Source of the DNA: Bradyrhizobium sp. Ai1a-2
GTDB taxonomy: Bacteria > Pseudomonadota > Alphaproteobacteria > Rhizobiales > Xanthobacteraceae
Assembly: GCF_000426245.1 (NCBI RefSeq)
Contig: NZ_AUEZ01000044.1
Location: 1-64,000, forward strand
DNA: 64,000 nt
Reading direction: 5' to 3'
How positions within the stretch are numbered: position 1 is the stretch's first letter; each line of letters opens with the position of its first letter. The notes beneath the pieces are model-generated. The model saw only the letters and a list, made by a program, of their open reading frames with translations, was not told the origin of the DNA and searched no databases. The translations under genes were made by a program, and so were the position numbers. Below are positions 42,889 through 50,503 of the stretch, one piece after another.

Positions 42889-43275
42889 TCAGTTCGCCGC
42901 CATGAAGATCGCAAGGCCGAAGCCGGTCAGGTGATGCAGCGCTTGATCGACGCCGATCAGTGACCAGAACCAGGGGTGCTCGGTGGTGACGCCGAAGGTC
43001 GAGGTGGTGATTCCCTTGGCGCGATCCACCGCAAGGTGGATGAAGAAATCGATGAAGGCGACGAACCAGAATCTTGGCGCGATCGCCAGGATCAGGAGCA
43101 GCGAGGTCGCAAGATGCACGAGACAATGCGCAAGCAGGGGCAGCGCCCAGCCGATCTTCTGATCCTTGCCGATCGCCATCCAGGAATTCTGCAGAAAGAA
43201 ATCCGCCACGATGTGTTTGGCGGTTAACAGCAGCATCCATCCTACCAGCGCTGCAACCGGGATCGACGACGACAT
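42889..43275 (-). CDS. DUF3307-family membrane protein
   Basis: A protein of about 128 residues with three or four hydrophobic segments and the family pattern HIVADFFLQNSWMAIGKDQKIGWALPLLAHCLVHLATSLLLI, then FIDFFIHLAVDRAKG and WSLIGVDQALHHLTGFGLAIFM. Histidine and aspartate residues within the spans are typical of DUF3307. Function unknown. The ATG at 43275 is used; a TTG at 43290 is possible. It is a single-gene unit. Confidence 0.75.
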   Translation of the reverse strand: MSSSIPVAALVGWMLLLTAKHIVADFFLQNSWMAIGKDQKIGWALPLLAHCLVHLATSLLLILAIAPRFWFVAFIDFFIHLAVDRAKGITTSTFGVTTEHPWFWSLIGVDQALHHLTGFGLAIFMAAN

Positions 43276-43670
43276 GGATGGAAACGACAAAGCTAACGCC
43301 CTTCGCTGCGACTAATGGAAAACGATGGAGAAAAACCGGACCTGGGCGTCAGCGCAACTTCTTCTTAAACCCGCAATATTCAAAACTTGCGGCCATTTAT
43401 GACATCTCCCGCGCCCGAATGCACCTCTCGGTCTTCCGAAATTCATATGGTGTGGCCCCATGGCGATAGTACATCGCCGCACGGGCCATAATGGTTAACG
43501 GTCAACAGGCGAGTCGTGGTCGGGACAAAGGACATCGTTCTGCCGCGCAGCATCGCTCGCCCAATACTGTCGCGATCTCCTGAATGCGGCGGAAATCACC
43601 ATCGCTAAAAACATCTTAAAAACAAATAGATAAAGCCGCAAGACGGAGCTAACGGAACGGGCGCCTCAAG
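43276..43670. other. Intergenic region with no clear gene
   Basis: About 395 bases, richer in A and T than the neighbours. I see no convincing coding frame, RNA gene or repeat. It presumably holds the DUF3307 promoter and the leader of the small reading frame at 43671. Confidence 0.5.
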
Positions 43671-43793
43671 ATGACTTTGCGAGCTCTGCTTCGCGGCGCA
43701 GCGACGTGCGCTCTGACCGCCGCTACTCTCGCGATCGTCAATCAATTACACCACCTTCAGGTGTATGCGACACCAAGCGTCAGGCGATCTTAG
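43671..43793 (+). CDS. Possible 40-residue exported or membrane peptide
   Basis: ATG at 43671 and TAG at 43791-43793 bound a 40-codon frame: MTLRALLRGAATCALTAATL, then AIVNQLHHLQVYATPSVRRS. The basic start, hydrophobic core and small residues resemble a signal or single-span peptide. The upstream GGAACGGG is a weak ribosome site 10-15 bases away. It converges with the Crp-family gene, ending 11 bases before it. With no comparison available it may be chance. Confidence 0.35.
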   Translation: MTLRALLRGAATCALTAATLAIVNQLHHLQVYATPSVRRS

Positions 43794-43804
43794 ACCGAGC
43801 GGCA

Positions 43805-44542
43805 TCACTCGGTGGCATCAAGCTGACGGCCTTCGCGCTCCATGTGCAGATAGTTGGAGTTGAACAGGCCGGCATCCATCAGGCGTCGAAGGTCCGGCAC
43901 AACGAGCGTCTTGCCCTTTAACACGATCAGGTTCGCCGAGCGCAATTCCTGCAGGGTACGGTTGACATGCACCTTGGAGAGCCCGCTGGCGTCGGCAAGA
44001 TCGGCCTGCGTCAAGGGGAAGTCGCAGCTTTCGCCGTTGGTGAGACCGGCGAGGCGCAGGCGAAAGAACAGTTCGCACAGCAGATGCGCCATGCGCTCCA
44101 GCGCCGTGCGCTGGCCGAGGTTCAGCGTCCACTCGCGCTGGATCGCGGCATCGACCAGGCTCTCCCACCAGAGCGCCGTCACGATGCGCGGATAGCCGGC
44201 GCTGATCTCCTCGAAGAATTCGCGCGACAGGTCGGCGACGGTGACGTCCGTGATCGAGCCGATCGAATGGTCCATCTCGCGCAGGATGAAGACGTTGAGG
44301 TCGCAGCTGTCGCCCGGCAGGAAGATGGACACCACCTGCCGCCGTCCATCCTCCAACTGCTTGTAGCGGCATGCCCAGCCGGCAACGACCAATTGCACGT
44401 CCTTGGGTCTCTCGCCTTCACGCACGATATCAACCCGCGGACCGAACTTGCGCAGCCGTTCCGATGCCGCGCGGGTAAGGTACGCGCGGTCGGTCGACGA
44501 CAGCCGCACAAATTGCTCAAGCTTACGAACGAGTGGACTCAA
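43805..44542 (-). CDS. Crp/Fnr-family transcriptional regulator
   Basis: A 245-residue regulator. A cyclic-nucleotide-binding-type beta roll spans roughly residues 20-130 (DVQLVVAGWACRYKQLEDGRRQVVSIFLPGDSCDLNV), and the C-terminal helix-turn-helix reads FPLTQADLADASGLSKVHVNRTLQELRSANLIVLKG. It lacks the cysteine cluster of FNR, so it is unlikely to sense oxygen through iron-sulfur. Many paralogues of this subtype occur in Bradyrhizobium. The start is a TTG at 44542 with GGGGAG eight bases upstream. Two AT-rich palindromes lie in its promoter region. Confidence 0.85.
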   Translation of the reverse strand: MSPLVRKLEQFVRLSSTDRAYLTRAASERLRKFGPRVDIVREGERPKDVQLVVAGWACRYKQLEDGRRQVVSIFLPGDSCDLNVFILREMDHSIGSITDVTVADLSREFFEEISAGYPRIVTALWWESLVDAAIQREWTLNLGQRTALERMAHLLCELFFRLRLAGLTNGESCDFPLTQADLADASGLSKVHVNRTLQELRSANLIVLKGKTLVVPDLRRLMDAGLFNSNYLHMEREGRQLDATE

Positions 44543-44589
44543 GGAATAGTCTCCCCGCCAATAAGTCGAGTACGGATAGGACCAATTTC

Positions 44590-44632
44590 AATAACGTATG
44601 TTATTCACTCTCAAGTAGCTAGTGATATATCA
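44590..44632. promoter_or_regulatory. AT-rich palindromes upstream of the Crp-family gene
   Basis: AATAAC-GTAT-GTTATT at 44590-44605 and TGATATATCA at 44623-44632 are both perfect inverted repeats within 90 bases of the gene start. They may be regulator sites, but no dimer-length Crp consensus is evident. Confidence 0.35.
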
Positions 44633-44756
44633 TACTCTATCAGGTTGCGAGACCTAGCGCCAAAAATGCAAGTTTCTTCAATCGCCCGACCACATGTTAA
44701 TGCACGGCCGGAACCCTGTCTGTGATGATCTGCAATGGTGCAGTCGGGGAAATGTG

Positions 44757-44936
44757 ATGGATGAATACCGGGCCTATCTGTTGGGAAGCGACGGCCACAT
44801 TCGCGAGCGGATGGAACTGGAAAGCGAGACGGACGAAGAGGCGGTCGCCAAGGCACGCCAGCACTTCAATGGCGGCACGATCGAAGTCTGGCAGGGAGTG
44901 CGCATCGTCACCAAACCGGACGATGGCTCCGAATGA
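44757..44936 (+). CDS. Small hypothetical protein (59 residues)
   Basis: The protein MDEYRAYLLGSDGHIRERMELESETDEEAVAKARQHFNGGTIEVWQGVRIVTKPDDGSE looks like a compact beta-alpha-beta miniprotein of a type common in Bradyrhizobium (MDEYRAY-start family, as recalled). GGGGAA lies before the ATG at 44757. The reading upstream to 44694 has no ribosome site. Function is unknown. Confidence 0.7.
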   Translation: MDEYRAYLLGSDGHIRERMELESETDEEAVAKARQHFNGGTIEVWQGVRIVTKPDDGSE

Positions 44937-45003
44937 GTGGGACGCCTTCGCATCGAGCCGTTGTGACGCGCTGCGCCGCAAGAAGCCCAACGCGCGTTCG
45001 CTG

Positions 45004-45210
45004 CTATCCCGTCGGCGCATCGCCGCTATCGTCGGGGCCCATGCCTGAACCCGGCGTCTTGTCGTCGTCGGTGAGCTTGGGATCGCGCGTCGCTTCCTTC
45101 GAAACCGAATGCTTCGGATCCGTCTTGTGAACGGTCTGGGCGCGACGCTTGTCGGCAGGCTGGTCCTCGCCCTTGTTGTCCCTGACGATGCCCTGGCTGG
45201 AACGTGTCAT
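45004..45210 (-). CDS. Small hydrophilic disordered protein (68 residues)
   Basis: MTRSSQGIVRDNKGEDQPADKRRAQTV is followed by a Lys/Asp/Thr-rich, glycine-containing tail with no hydrophobic core, so it is probably intrinsically disordered. AGGGAAAT lies about six bases before the ATG. The composition suggests a stress- or nucleic-acid-associated small protein, but this is speculative. The opposite strand also has open frames; this strand is preferred for its ribosome site and sensible start. Confidence 0.55.
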   Translation of the reverse strand: MTRSSQGIVRDNKGEDQPADKRRAQTVHKTDPKHSVSKEATRDPKLTDDDKTPGSGMGPDDSGDAPTG

Positions 45211-45247
45211 CGGCTATTTCCCTGGGCTGCTTCCCTGATACCTCGAC

Positions 45248-45275
45248 GGCCCCGGCGACCTCTTTCGCCGGGGCC
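45248..45275. other. GC-rich stem-loop
   Basis: GGCCCCGGCGA (45248-45258) pairs perfectly with 45265-45275 around six bases. No T-run follows on either strand. It lies between two divergent small genes, so it could be a structured leader or an attenuator. Confidence 0.4.
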
Positions 45276-45452
45276 TATCATCGGAGTGCCGCCGCCATCC
45301 TCCGGGGACGAATAGCGGGAGCAACAGGCTTACGCCTGGCCGCAGCAAACGTTCCAGTCGCCGAAGATTTGCATCTTTGGTTTGATCGCCTTTCATAGGT
45401 TAAGGACGCTGTCGAGGCGGCAGATTAGCTTCGCTTCCAGATCGGAGGCGGC

Positions 45453-45662
45453 ATGAAGAAGAAACGAAACAGATCGCGGCCGGCCGAACCATTCGAGGTC
45501 CGTTTGCAAAAATTCGCCCGCGATGCACGCGCCGCCGCACGGCGCCTGCCGCTCGGCCGCGAGCGCGATGCGTTAATGAAGAAGGCCAAGCAGACCGAGA
45601 ATGTACTTGATGTCAGCGCAATGCTGAGCCTCCGCCATGTCGATGCGGCCAATGAAAGGTGA
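45453..45662 (+). CDS. Small basic hypothetical protein (69 residues)
   Basis: MKKKRNRSRPAEPFEVRLQKFARDARAAARRLPLGRERDALMKKAKQTENVLDVSAMLSLRHVDAANER is basic and helical. The spacing of charged and Ala residues suggests a short helical hairpin. GGAGGCGGC precedes the ATG. It lies 16 bases upstream of the next small gene, so they are probably co-transcribed. I recall similar proteins in other Bradyrhizobium; function unknown. Confidence 0.68.
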   Translation: MKKKRNRSRPAEPFEVRLQKFARDARAAARRLPLGRERDALMKKAKQTENVLDVSAMLSLRHVDAANER

Positions 45663-45678
45663 GATCAGGGAGGGGCAA

Positions 45679-45894
45679 ATGATCGAGGGCAAATTTGATT
45701 CGAAAACCATGGCAATCATGAACGCCGCTTTGGATCGGATCTGTGAGCAAACGCAGCATGGCGAGCGGCACTCAGTTCGCAAGAGGATCGCCCGACAGAT
45801 CATCAGATCCGCCGAGGGCGGCAAGACCACGCTGACGGAACTGATCGCCGCGGGCGAGCACGCGCTCAGCAATCTGGCTCCCGCCGCGAAATAA
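45679..45894 (+). CDS. Small hypothetical protein (71 residues)
   Basis: MIEGKFDSKTMAIMNAALDRICEQTQHGERHSVRKRIARQIIRSAEGGKTTLTELIAAGEHALSNLAPAAK resembles a family of small helical proteins widespread in Rhizobiales. AGGGAGGGG lies directly upstream of the ATG at 45679, which decides against the earlier in-frame start at 45637. It probably forms an operon with the preceding small gene. Function is unknown. Confidence 0.7.
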   Translation: MIEGKFDSKTMAIMNAALDRICEQTQHGERHSVRKRIARQIIRSAEGGKTTLTELIAAGEHALSNLAPAAK

Positions 45895-45959
45895 CGTCTC
45901 TCGCAGGAACGCAACGCGCCTGCCGGTTCTTGTTATTTGAACAGGAAAAGGCAGCAACC

Positions 45960-46199
45960 ATGCGAGTGGCGATCAGCCTTGTCTTGCTCGCGATTCTGGC
46001 GGCGGGCGGTGTCTTTGCCTATGAGGGATTGACGTTGCCGGGTCCCGCGATGTCCGGCCATGGCTATGCAGCCATGGCGATCGGCATCGTGTTTTCCGTT
46101 GTCATCGGCGTCGGCCTGATGGCGCTCCTGTTCTACTCGAGCCGCCACGGTTACGACGAACCGCCGAAGCTGACGTCGCGCGAAGACGGCCCGCGATAG
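45960..46199 (+). CDS. Small two-span membrane protein (79 residues)
   Basis: The protein begins MRVAISLVLLAILAAGGVFAYEGLTLPGPAMSGHGYAAMAIGIVFSVVIGVGLMALLFYSSRHGYDEPP. Two hydrophobic segments (about residues 4-22 and 38-59) point to an inner-membrane hairpin with a charged C-terminal tail. AGGAAAAGG precedes the ATG. The stop TAG at 46197-46199 is immediately followed by GGCATGATCCGGAAAAGTGG, the start of a dispersed element. Function unknown. Confidence 0.65.
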   Translation: MRVAISLVLLAILAAGGVFAYEGLTLPGPAMSGHGYAAMAIGIVFSVVIGVGLMALLFYSSRHGYDEPPKLTSREDGPR

Positions 46200-46225
46200 G
46201 GCATGATCCGGAAAAGTGGATCAGG
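46197..46225. repeat. Fragment of the GCATGATCCGGAAAAGTGG element
   Basis: The text TAGGGCATGATCCGGAAAAG continuing TGGATC repeats the left end of the element at 16923. It begins at the stop codon of the small membrane protein gene. Confidence 0.65.
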
Positions 46226-46241
46226 AGATGAGAGCGCACGA

Positions 46242-47141
46242 TCAGTCGGCCGCGGCACTGGCTCCGGCAGGCAGGCGGGCGCGGATTTCCGCAATCTTGC
46301 GCTTCAGTGCCGCCTGCCGCGGATCGGGCATGGCTGCAGCCCGGGCCTCCGCGATGGCCCCGGCGAGGTCCGGCAGGGCAAGCACGCCATCAAAGGTCGG
46401 CTTGGCGAGGTCGTCGATGATCGTGTGCCAGTCCGCGAGCCCCTGGCGGTAGCTCGCGCCATAGCCTTCGATCATCGTCGCCGTCCGGATCACCTCGAGC
46501 GCTGCTGCGGGTTGCTTGGCCAGGCTGCGATTGATCATGTGCAGCCAGCGCTCGACCCAGACCCGTTCCTTGACGTAGCGAACCGAGAACAACCGCCAGC
46601 GCTTGAGGCCGGCCTCAAGCTTCAGGCGGCGGACACTGAAGCGGTTTCTGGTAGAGAATTTGACCTTGACCGTCCTTCGCGCCCAGCCCAGCCACTCCAG
46701 GATATCGAGCACCGGCTCGGCGATCGCGGCTGGCAGAGCATCAACCAGTTCGTCGAACCGAAATCTCCTGATATCCACCGATCCGGCCTGCGCACACTTC
46801 CCCTCGAGCTCGAGCAGCTTCAGTTGCGCGATCCGGATCGGGTCCTCGTAGGCCATGCGCTGCGCCATCAGCTGCGCGATCTCGGTGAGCATCGCCTCGT
46901 CGACCTCGCGCCTGCCGACGAAGCGCCGCAAGCGGTCGACATAGAGCTGGGCGTAGCCGGGACTCTGATACTCGATCAGGAGGTGGATGGCATCGCTCGT
47001 GATCGCCCCGACGCTCTCCGGCAGTCCCTCGGGCAGCACTGGCGGCGTGGCGTCATCGTCGCCGAGGAAATCGGCGAACAGATAACGCAACGAGGACAGG
47101 ATGCCGTCGTCGTCCGCCACGGTTGCACTCTCGCTCGTCAT
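46242..47141 (-). CDS. Protein resembling the C-terminal (DUF6537-like) region of indolepyruvate oxidoreductase
   Basis: A 299-residue protein, MTSESATVADDDGILSSLRYLF onward. The segments HLLIEYQSPGYAQLYVDRLRRFV, AQLMAQRMAYEDPIRIAQLK and TATMIEGYGASYRQGLADWHTII resemble the C-terminal accessory domain of indolepyruvate ferredoxin oxidoreductases, but there is no thiamine-diphosphate or pyruvate-oxidoreductase catalytic domain here. The ATG at 47141 overlaps the stop of the upstream cNMP-binding protein by four bases. Whether it is a detached domain acting in trans or an unrelated helical protein cannot be settled by eye. Confidence 0.5.
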   Translation of the reverse strand: MTSESATVADDDGILSSLRYLFADFLGDDDATPPVLPEGLPESVGAITSDAIHLLIEYQSPGYAQLYVDRLRRFVGRREVDEAMLTEIAQLMAQRMAYEDPIRIAQLKLLELEGKCAQAGSVDIRRFRFDELVDALPAAIAEPVLDILEWLGWARRTVKVKFSTRNRFSVRRLKLEAGLKRWRLFSVRYVKERVWVERWLHMINRSLAKQPAAALEVIRTATMIEGYGASYRQGLADWHTIIDDLAKPTFDGVLALPDLAGAIAEARAAAMPDPRQAALKRKIAEIRARLPAGASAAAD

Positions 47142-47800
47142 GCCGGCTTCGGTTCTACGGCCGTCACCTGCTGGGCCAGCCGCTGCTCCAGCGTATCGAT
47201 ATTCTGGAACAGCCGCGCGCTGGCAAGCCTGAGGAAGTAGAAGCCGAAGGCCGGGTTCTGCACATAGAGCTGCTCGACCTGGTCGTAACTCACGGACAGG
47301 ATGACGCCGCCCTCGACGCATTCAAGCGTTTGCGTGCGGACGTTGGACGGCGACAGCATGCCGAGCTCGCCGACAATGGCACCGACCGGCAGTTCGATGC
47401 CGGACTCGACCAGGCGGAAGCGGCCGCTGACGATGTAGAACATGCTGTCGGCCTTCTCGTCCTTGTAGAACAGGACTTCGCCGGCGCTGCATTTGCGCTC
47501 GGTCATGAACGGCTTCAGCCACTCCATCGAGAGATCGCTGTTGACGGATTTCCTGACGTCGCGGACGAGCTGCAGCATCTGGTGCAGGCGATAGGAATTG
47601 ACCAGCAGCATGACCACCTGGACCAGAATGACCAGATAATTATGGATCGGGATTGCAATAATGATCAGGACGATGTTCGCGAGGATGCCGAAAACGCGCA
47701 ATGGAATCATTGTCCGCATCGTGGTCGTGGCGATCACGAAGATCGACGCGAACAGGGTGCCGGCTGTCCCTGCGTGCTGAATAAGATGTGAGGTATCCAT
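47138..47800 (-). CDS. Membrane-anchored cyclic-nucleotide-binding-domain protein (Popeye-like layout)
   Basis: A protein of about 220 residues with three hydrophobic segments in the first 75 residues (for example FGILANIVLIIIAIPIHNYLVILVQVVMLLV), then a cNMP-binding beta roll containing FMTERKCSAGEVLFYKDEKADSMFYIVSGRFRLVESGIELPVGAIVGELGML. No helix-turn-helix follows, so it is not a Crp-type regulator. The plan of short membrane region plus cNMP domain is that of Popeye-domain proteins. The ATG at 47800 is a reasonable start, though its ribosome site is poor. It is coupled to the gene at 46242. It may relay a nucleotide signal at the membrane. Confidence 0.7.
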   Translation of the reverse strand: MDTSHLIQHAGTAGTLFASIFVIATTTMRTMIPLRVFGILANIVLIIIAIPIHNYLVILVQVVMLLVNSYRLHQMLQLVRDVRKSVNSDLSMEWLKPFMTERKCSAGEVLFYKDEKADSMFYIVSGRFRLVESGIELPVGAIVGELGMLSPSNVRTQTLECVEGGVILSVSYDQVEQLYVQNPAFGFYFLRLASARLFQNIDTLEQRLAQQVTAVEPKPA

Positions 47801-48150
47801 AGGAAACCAACCAATTTCCAAGCAGTGAATGGCGTCGCGATTTCTTTGATCCGGGGCTGCCCCGCACGGCAGCCTCTCCCTGATATACGGGAAATGTCGC
47901 TCTTTTGTTCGCGAATCTCACCACTTTGTCAGGCGTACCGGGCGCCGGCCAGGGCGCCTGACATGCCCAACAGGTGAGACCGAGGCGGAATGCAGCCATT
48001 TGCCAGCCGTCGTTGACGGGCTTGGCAGGGAAAGGCACCTTCCGGCAACGGACGTGGATTACCACGTCCGCGAAGCAGCCAACAGGCCCGGACTCGCCGC
48101 GGTGATCGACACCGAGACCGAGGTTGGTGGCGTGAGCTGGAGGACCAACA
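47801..48150. other. Intergenic leader region with three possible stem-loops
   Basis: No gene was recognised in these 350 bases. GTCAGGCG at 47928 pairs with CGCCTGAC at 47955-47962. GGACGTGG at 48050 pairs with CCACGTCC at 48062-48069 around four bases, and a weaker hairpin spans about 48003-48027. It may be a structured 5' leader of the crotonase gene, but no known riboswitch was recognised. Confidence 0.4.
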
Positions 48151-48948
48151 ATGGAGAAAACCATGTCTGACGCGGCAGAGACCGCAACCCCGCCGCTGCT
48201 CGAGATTTCGGGCCCTCGCGCCACCATCCGCCTCAACCGTCCGAAGCACATGAACCGGCTGCAGGCGGAAGATCTCGTCGAATTGGTGAGACTGTTCGAC
48301 CGCGTCGAGGCCGATCCCGCCGTCCGCGTGCTGGTGCTGACCGGCACCGGCCGCGCCTTTTCCGCCGGCTACGATCTCAATTCGGTGGCGTCGCGCGCCA
48401 GCGCTGCCGGCGAAGAGCCGAGCACCGGTTCAGCGTTCGAAGGCGTCGCCAACCGGCTCGAAGATCTGAACGTGCCCACGATCTGCCGCCTCAACGGCGG
48501 CGTCTATGGCGGCTCGACCGATCTGGCGCTCGCCTGCGACTTCCGCATCGGCGTCGACACCGCGGAGATGTTCATGCCGGCAGCAAAGCTCGGCCTGCAT
48601 TATTACCCGAGCGGGATCAGGCGCTACGTGTCGCGGCTCGGCGTCAACAATGCCAAGATGCTGTTCCTGACCGGGCAGAAGATCGGCGCGCCGGAGATGC
48701 TGCGGATCGGCTATCTCACCACCATGGTGCCCGAGACTGAACTGGACCAGGAGGTCGACCGGCTCGCGAGCCTGCTCGCGGCCAACGCGCCGGTCGCGAT
48801 GGCCGGCATGAAGCGCGCCATCAATGAATTCGCGCACGGTGAGTTCGACAAGGAAGCCGCCGACACCCGCCATCGCGAGAGCCTGCGCGGGGCGGAGATC
48901 AAGGAAGGCATCAAGGCACGCGCGGAGAAACGGCCGGCGAAGTTCTGA
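48151..48948 (+). CDS. Crotonase-family protein lacking the two catalytic glutamates
   Basis: A 265-residue crotonase-fold protein with an oxyanion-hole stretch GRAFSAGYDLNSVAS near residue 68 and VYGGSTDLALACDFRIG near 118. The position of the first catalytic Glu is Asp (D124) and that of the second is Ala (A144 in MPAAKLGL), so it is probably not a normal enoyl-CoA hydratase. Isomerase, hydrolase or decarboxylase chemistry are options. GGAGG precedes the ATG at 48151; another ATG is four codons on. It is followed after 28 bases by an ankyrin-repeat gene. Substrate unknown. Confidence 0.75.
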   Translation: MEKTMSDAAETATPPLLEISGPRATIRLNRPKHMNRLQAEDLVELVRLFDRVEADPAVRVLVLTGTGRAFSAGYDLNSVASRASAAGEEPSTGSAFEGVANRLEDLNVPTICRLNGGVYGGSTDLALACDFRIGVDTAEMFMPAAKLGLHYYPSGIRRYVSRLGVNNAKMLFLTGQKIGAPEMLRIGYLTTMVPETELDQEVDRLASLLAANAPVAMAGMKRAINEFAHGEFDKEAADTRHRESLRGAEIKEGIKARAEKRPAKF

Positions 48949-48976
48949 CCGCCGGCTGGCCGATCTCAGGAGATAC

Positions 48977-50431
48977 GTGGAAGTGCAACCGGATTTGCCG
49001 AACGAGCGTGCCGACCGCATCCTGCATTGGCTTGGACTGATTTACCCCGGCGACGTCAGCGGCACGATGAATGCCGCCAATCCACGCGTCGCGCTCCGGA
49101 TCCTCGCCGAAAGCCCCGACCTCGCAGCCGGCGATCCCTATCTTGCCTGCGCGGTCGGCGATGAAAATGCGCTGCAACTCGCCACGCAAGCCGATCCCTC
49201 CTGGCTCAACCGGCCCGGCGGCCCTCTGCGATTGCCGCCGCTGTTCGCGCTCGTTCATTCGGCGCTGGTTCGAGTAGCTGAATTTCACGAACGGCTGCAC
49301 CAAAGCGCGAAATTTCTGATCGCTGCCGGCGCGGACGTCAATCAGCGGATCTACAGCCGTTGGCCGCCGGGTTCTTTGAGCAGCCCGGACGAGCGCTGCC
49401 CCTTGTCAACTCTTTATGGCGCTGCCGGAACCAACCGCAATGCCGCGCTGACGAAGCTGCTGCTCGACGCTGGCGCCGACCCGAACGACGGCGAATCGCT
49501 CTACCACTCGCTGGAGAATCCCGATTGCACCCGCCTGCTGCTGGAGCGCGGCGCTCGCATCGAGCAGACGAACGCGATCTACAGATCGCTCGACCTTCAC
49601 GATCCAGCGCCGCTCAAGCTGTTGCTGCAGCATGGCGGCGATCCAAACGAGCCGGCGCGAAATCCGCCGCTGAGTGATTGGGGATCGCCGCTGTTGTGGG
49701 CGATCAGACGCAGGCGGTCGACCCAGCACATCGAAGCGCTGCTCGAGGCCGGCGCCGATCCGTCAAAGGTGACCCCTGAAGGCGTCGATGCCTACAGACT
49801 GGCGCTGCAGTTTGGGCTTGTGGAGGTCGCCGAGCTGCTGCGCGACCGCATCGGCGCGCAGCAGATCTCGGACGAAGAACGTTTCGTGGCGGCTTGCGCG
49901 CGCGGCGACGAGCGCGAGGCCCGCGCGATCGGCGCGAGACGACCCGATCTGCCTGCATCACTGCCGGAAGCACAACTGCGACTGCTACCGGACATCGCGG
50001 CCGAAAGTGGAAGCGAGGGGGCAAGGCTGATGGTTCGGCTCGGCTGGCCAATCTCCGTGCGCGGCGGCGACTGGAATGCGTCCGCACTCAATCTCGCTGT
50101 CTTCCGCGGTGACGCCGGATTGACGCGCTTTTTGCTCGAGCACGGTGCGAAATGGACGGAAGAGCACGGCTTTGGCGATAATGTCTGTGGCACGCTGTCG
50201 TGGGCGTCCCGCAACCAGCCGGTCGAGGGCGGCGACTGGCTCGGCTGCGCCCGGGCGCTGCTTGAACATGGCCTGCCGCGCGCGACGCCAATTCCCGGAG
50301 ATTCCGAGCATGTCCTGATCGCGGGGGTCAAGAAGACGTTCTCCGAGGAGGTGATCGAGGAGCTGCTTGGTCCCACGCCTGACATCCACTGGACAATTCT
50401 TTCACCGGACACGCCCGGAGAGCGAGATTAA
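48977..50431 (+). CDS. Ankyrin-repeat protein
   Basis: A 484-residue soluble protein with several ankyrin-like repeats, for example LTKLLLDAGADPNDGESLYHSL, CTRLLLERGARIEQTNAIYRSL, LKLLLQHGGDPNEP, IEALLEAGADPSKVTPEG and LTRFLLEHGAKW. The start is a GTG at 48977 with AGGAG four to five bases upstream; reading further upstream enters the crotonase gene in another frame. No signal peptide is evident, so it is likely cytoplasmic and a protein-interaction scaffold. It probably shares the crotonase transcript. Bacterial ankyrin proteins are often effectors or anti-toxins, but nothing here supports either. Confidence 0.8.
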   Translation: MEVQPDLPNERADRILHWLGLIYPGDVSGTMNAANPRVALRILAESPDLAAGDPYLACAVGDENALQLATQADPSWLNRPGGPLRLPPLFALVHSALVRVAEFHERLHQSAKFLIAAGADVNQRIYSRWPPGSLSSPDERCPLSTLYGAAGTNRNAALTKLLLDAGADPNDGESLYHSLENPDCTRLLLERGARIEQTNAIYRSLDLHDPAPLKLLLQHGGDPNEPARNPPLSDWGSPLLWAIRRRRSTQHIEALLEAGADPSKVTPEGVDAYRLALQFGLVEVAELLRDRIGAQQISDEERFVAACARGDEREARAIGARRPDLPASLPEAQLRLLPDIAAESGSEGARLMVRLGWPISVRGGDWNASALNLAVFRGDAGLTRFLLEHGAKWTEEHGFGDNVCGTLSWASRNQPVEGGDWLGCARALLEHGLPRATPIPGDSEHVLIAGVKKTFSEEVIEELLGPTPDIHWTILSPDTPGERD

Positions 50432-50503
50432 CCAAGTATTAGCGCTAGCCATGTCGATGATCCCGCTGGGGCATTTGTGAACCCCGAGGGAGAAGGTTCC
50501 TCC

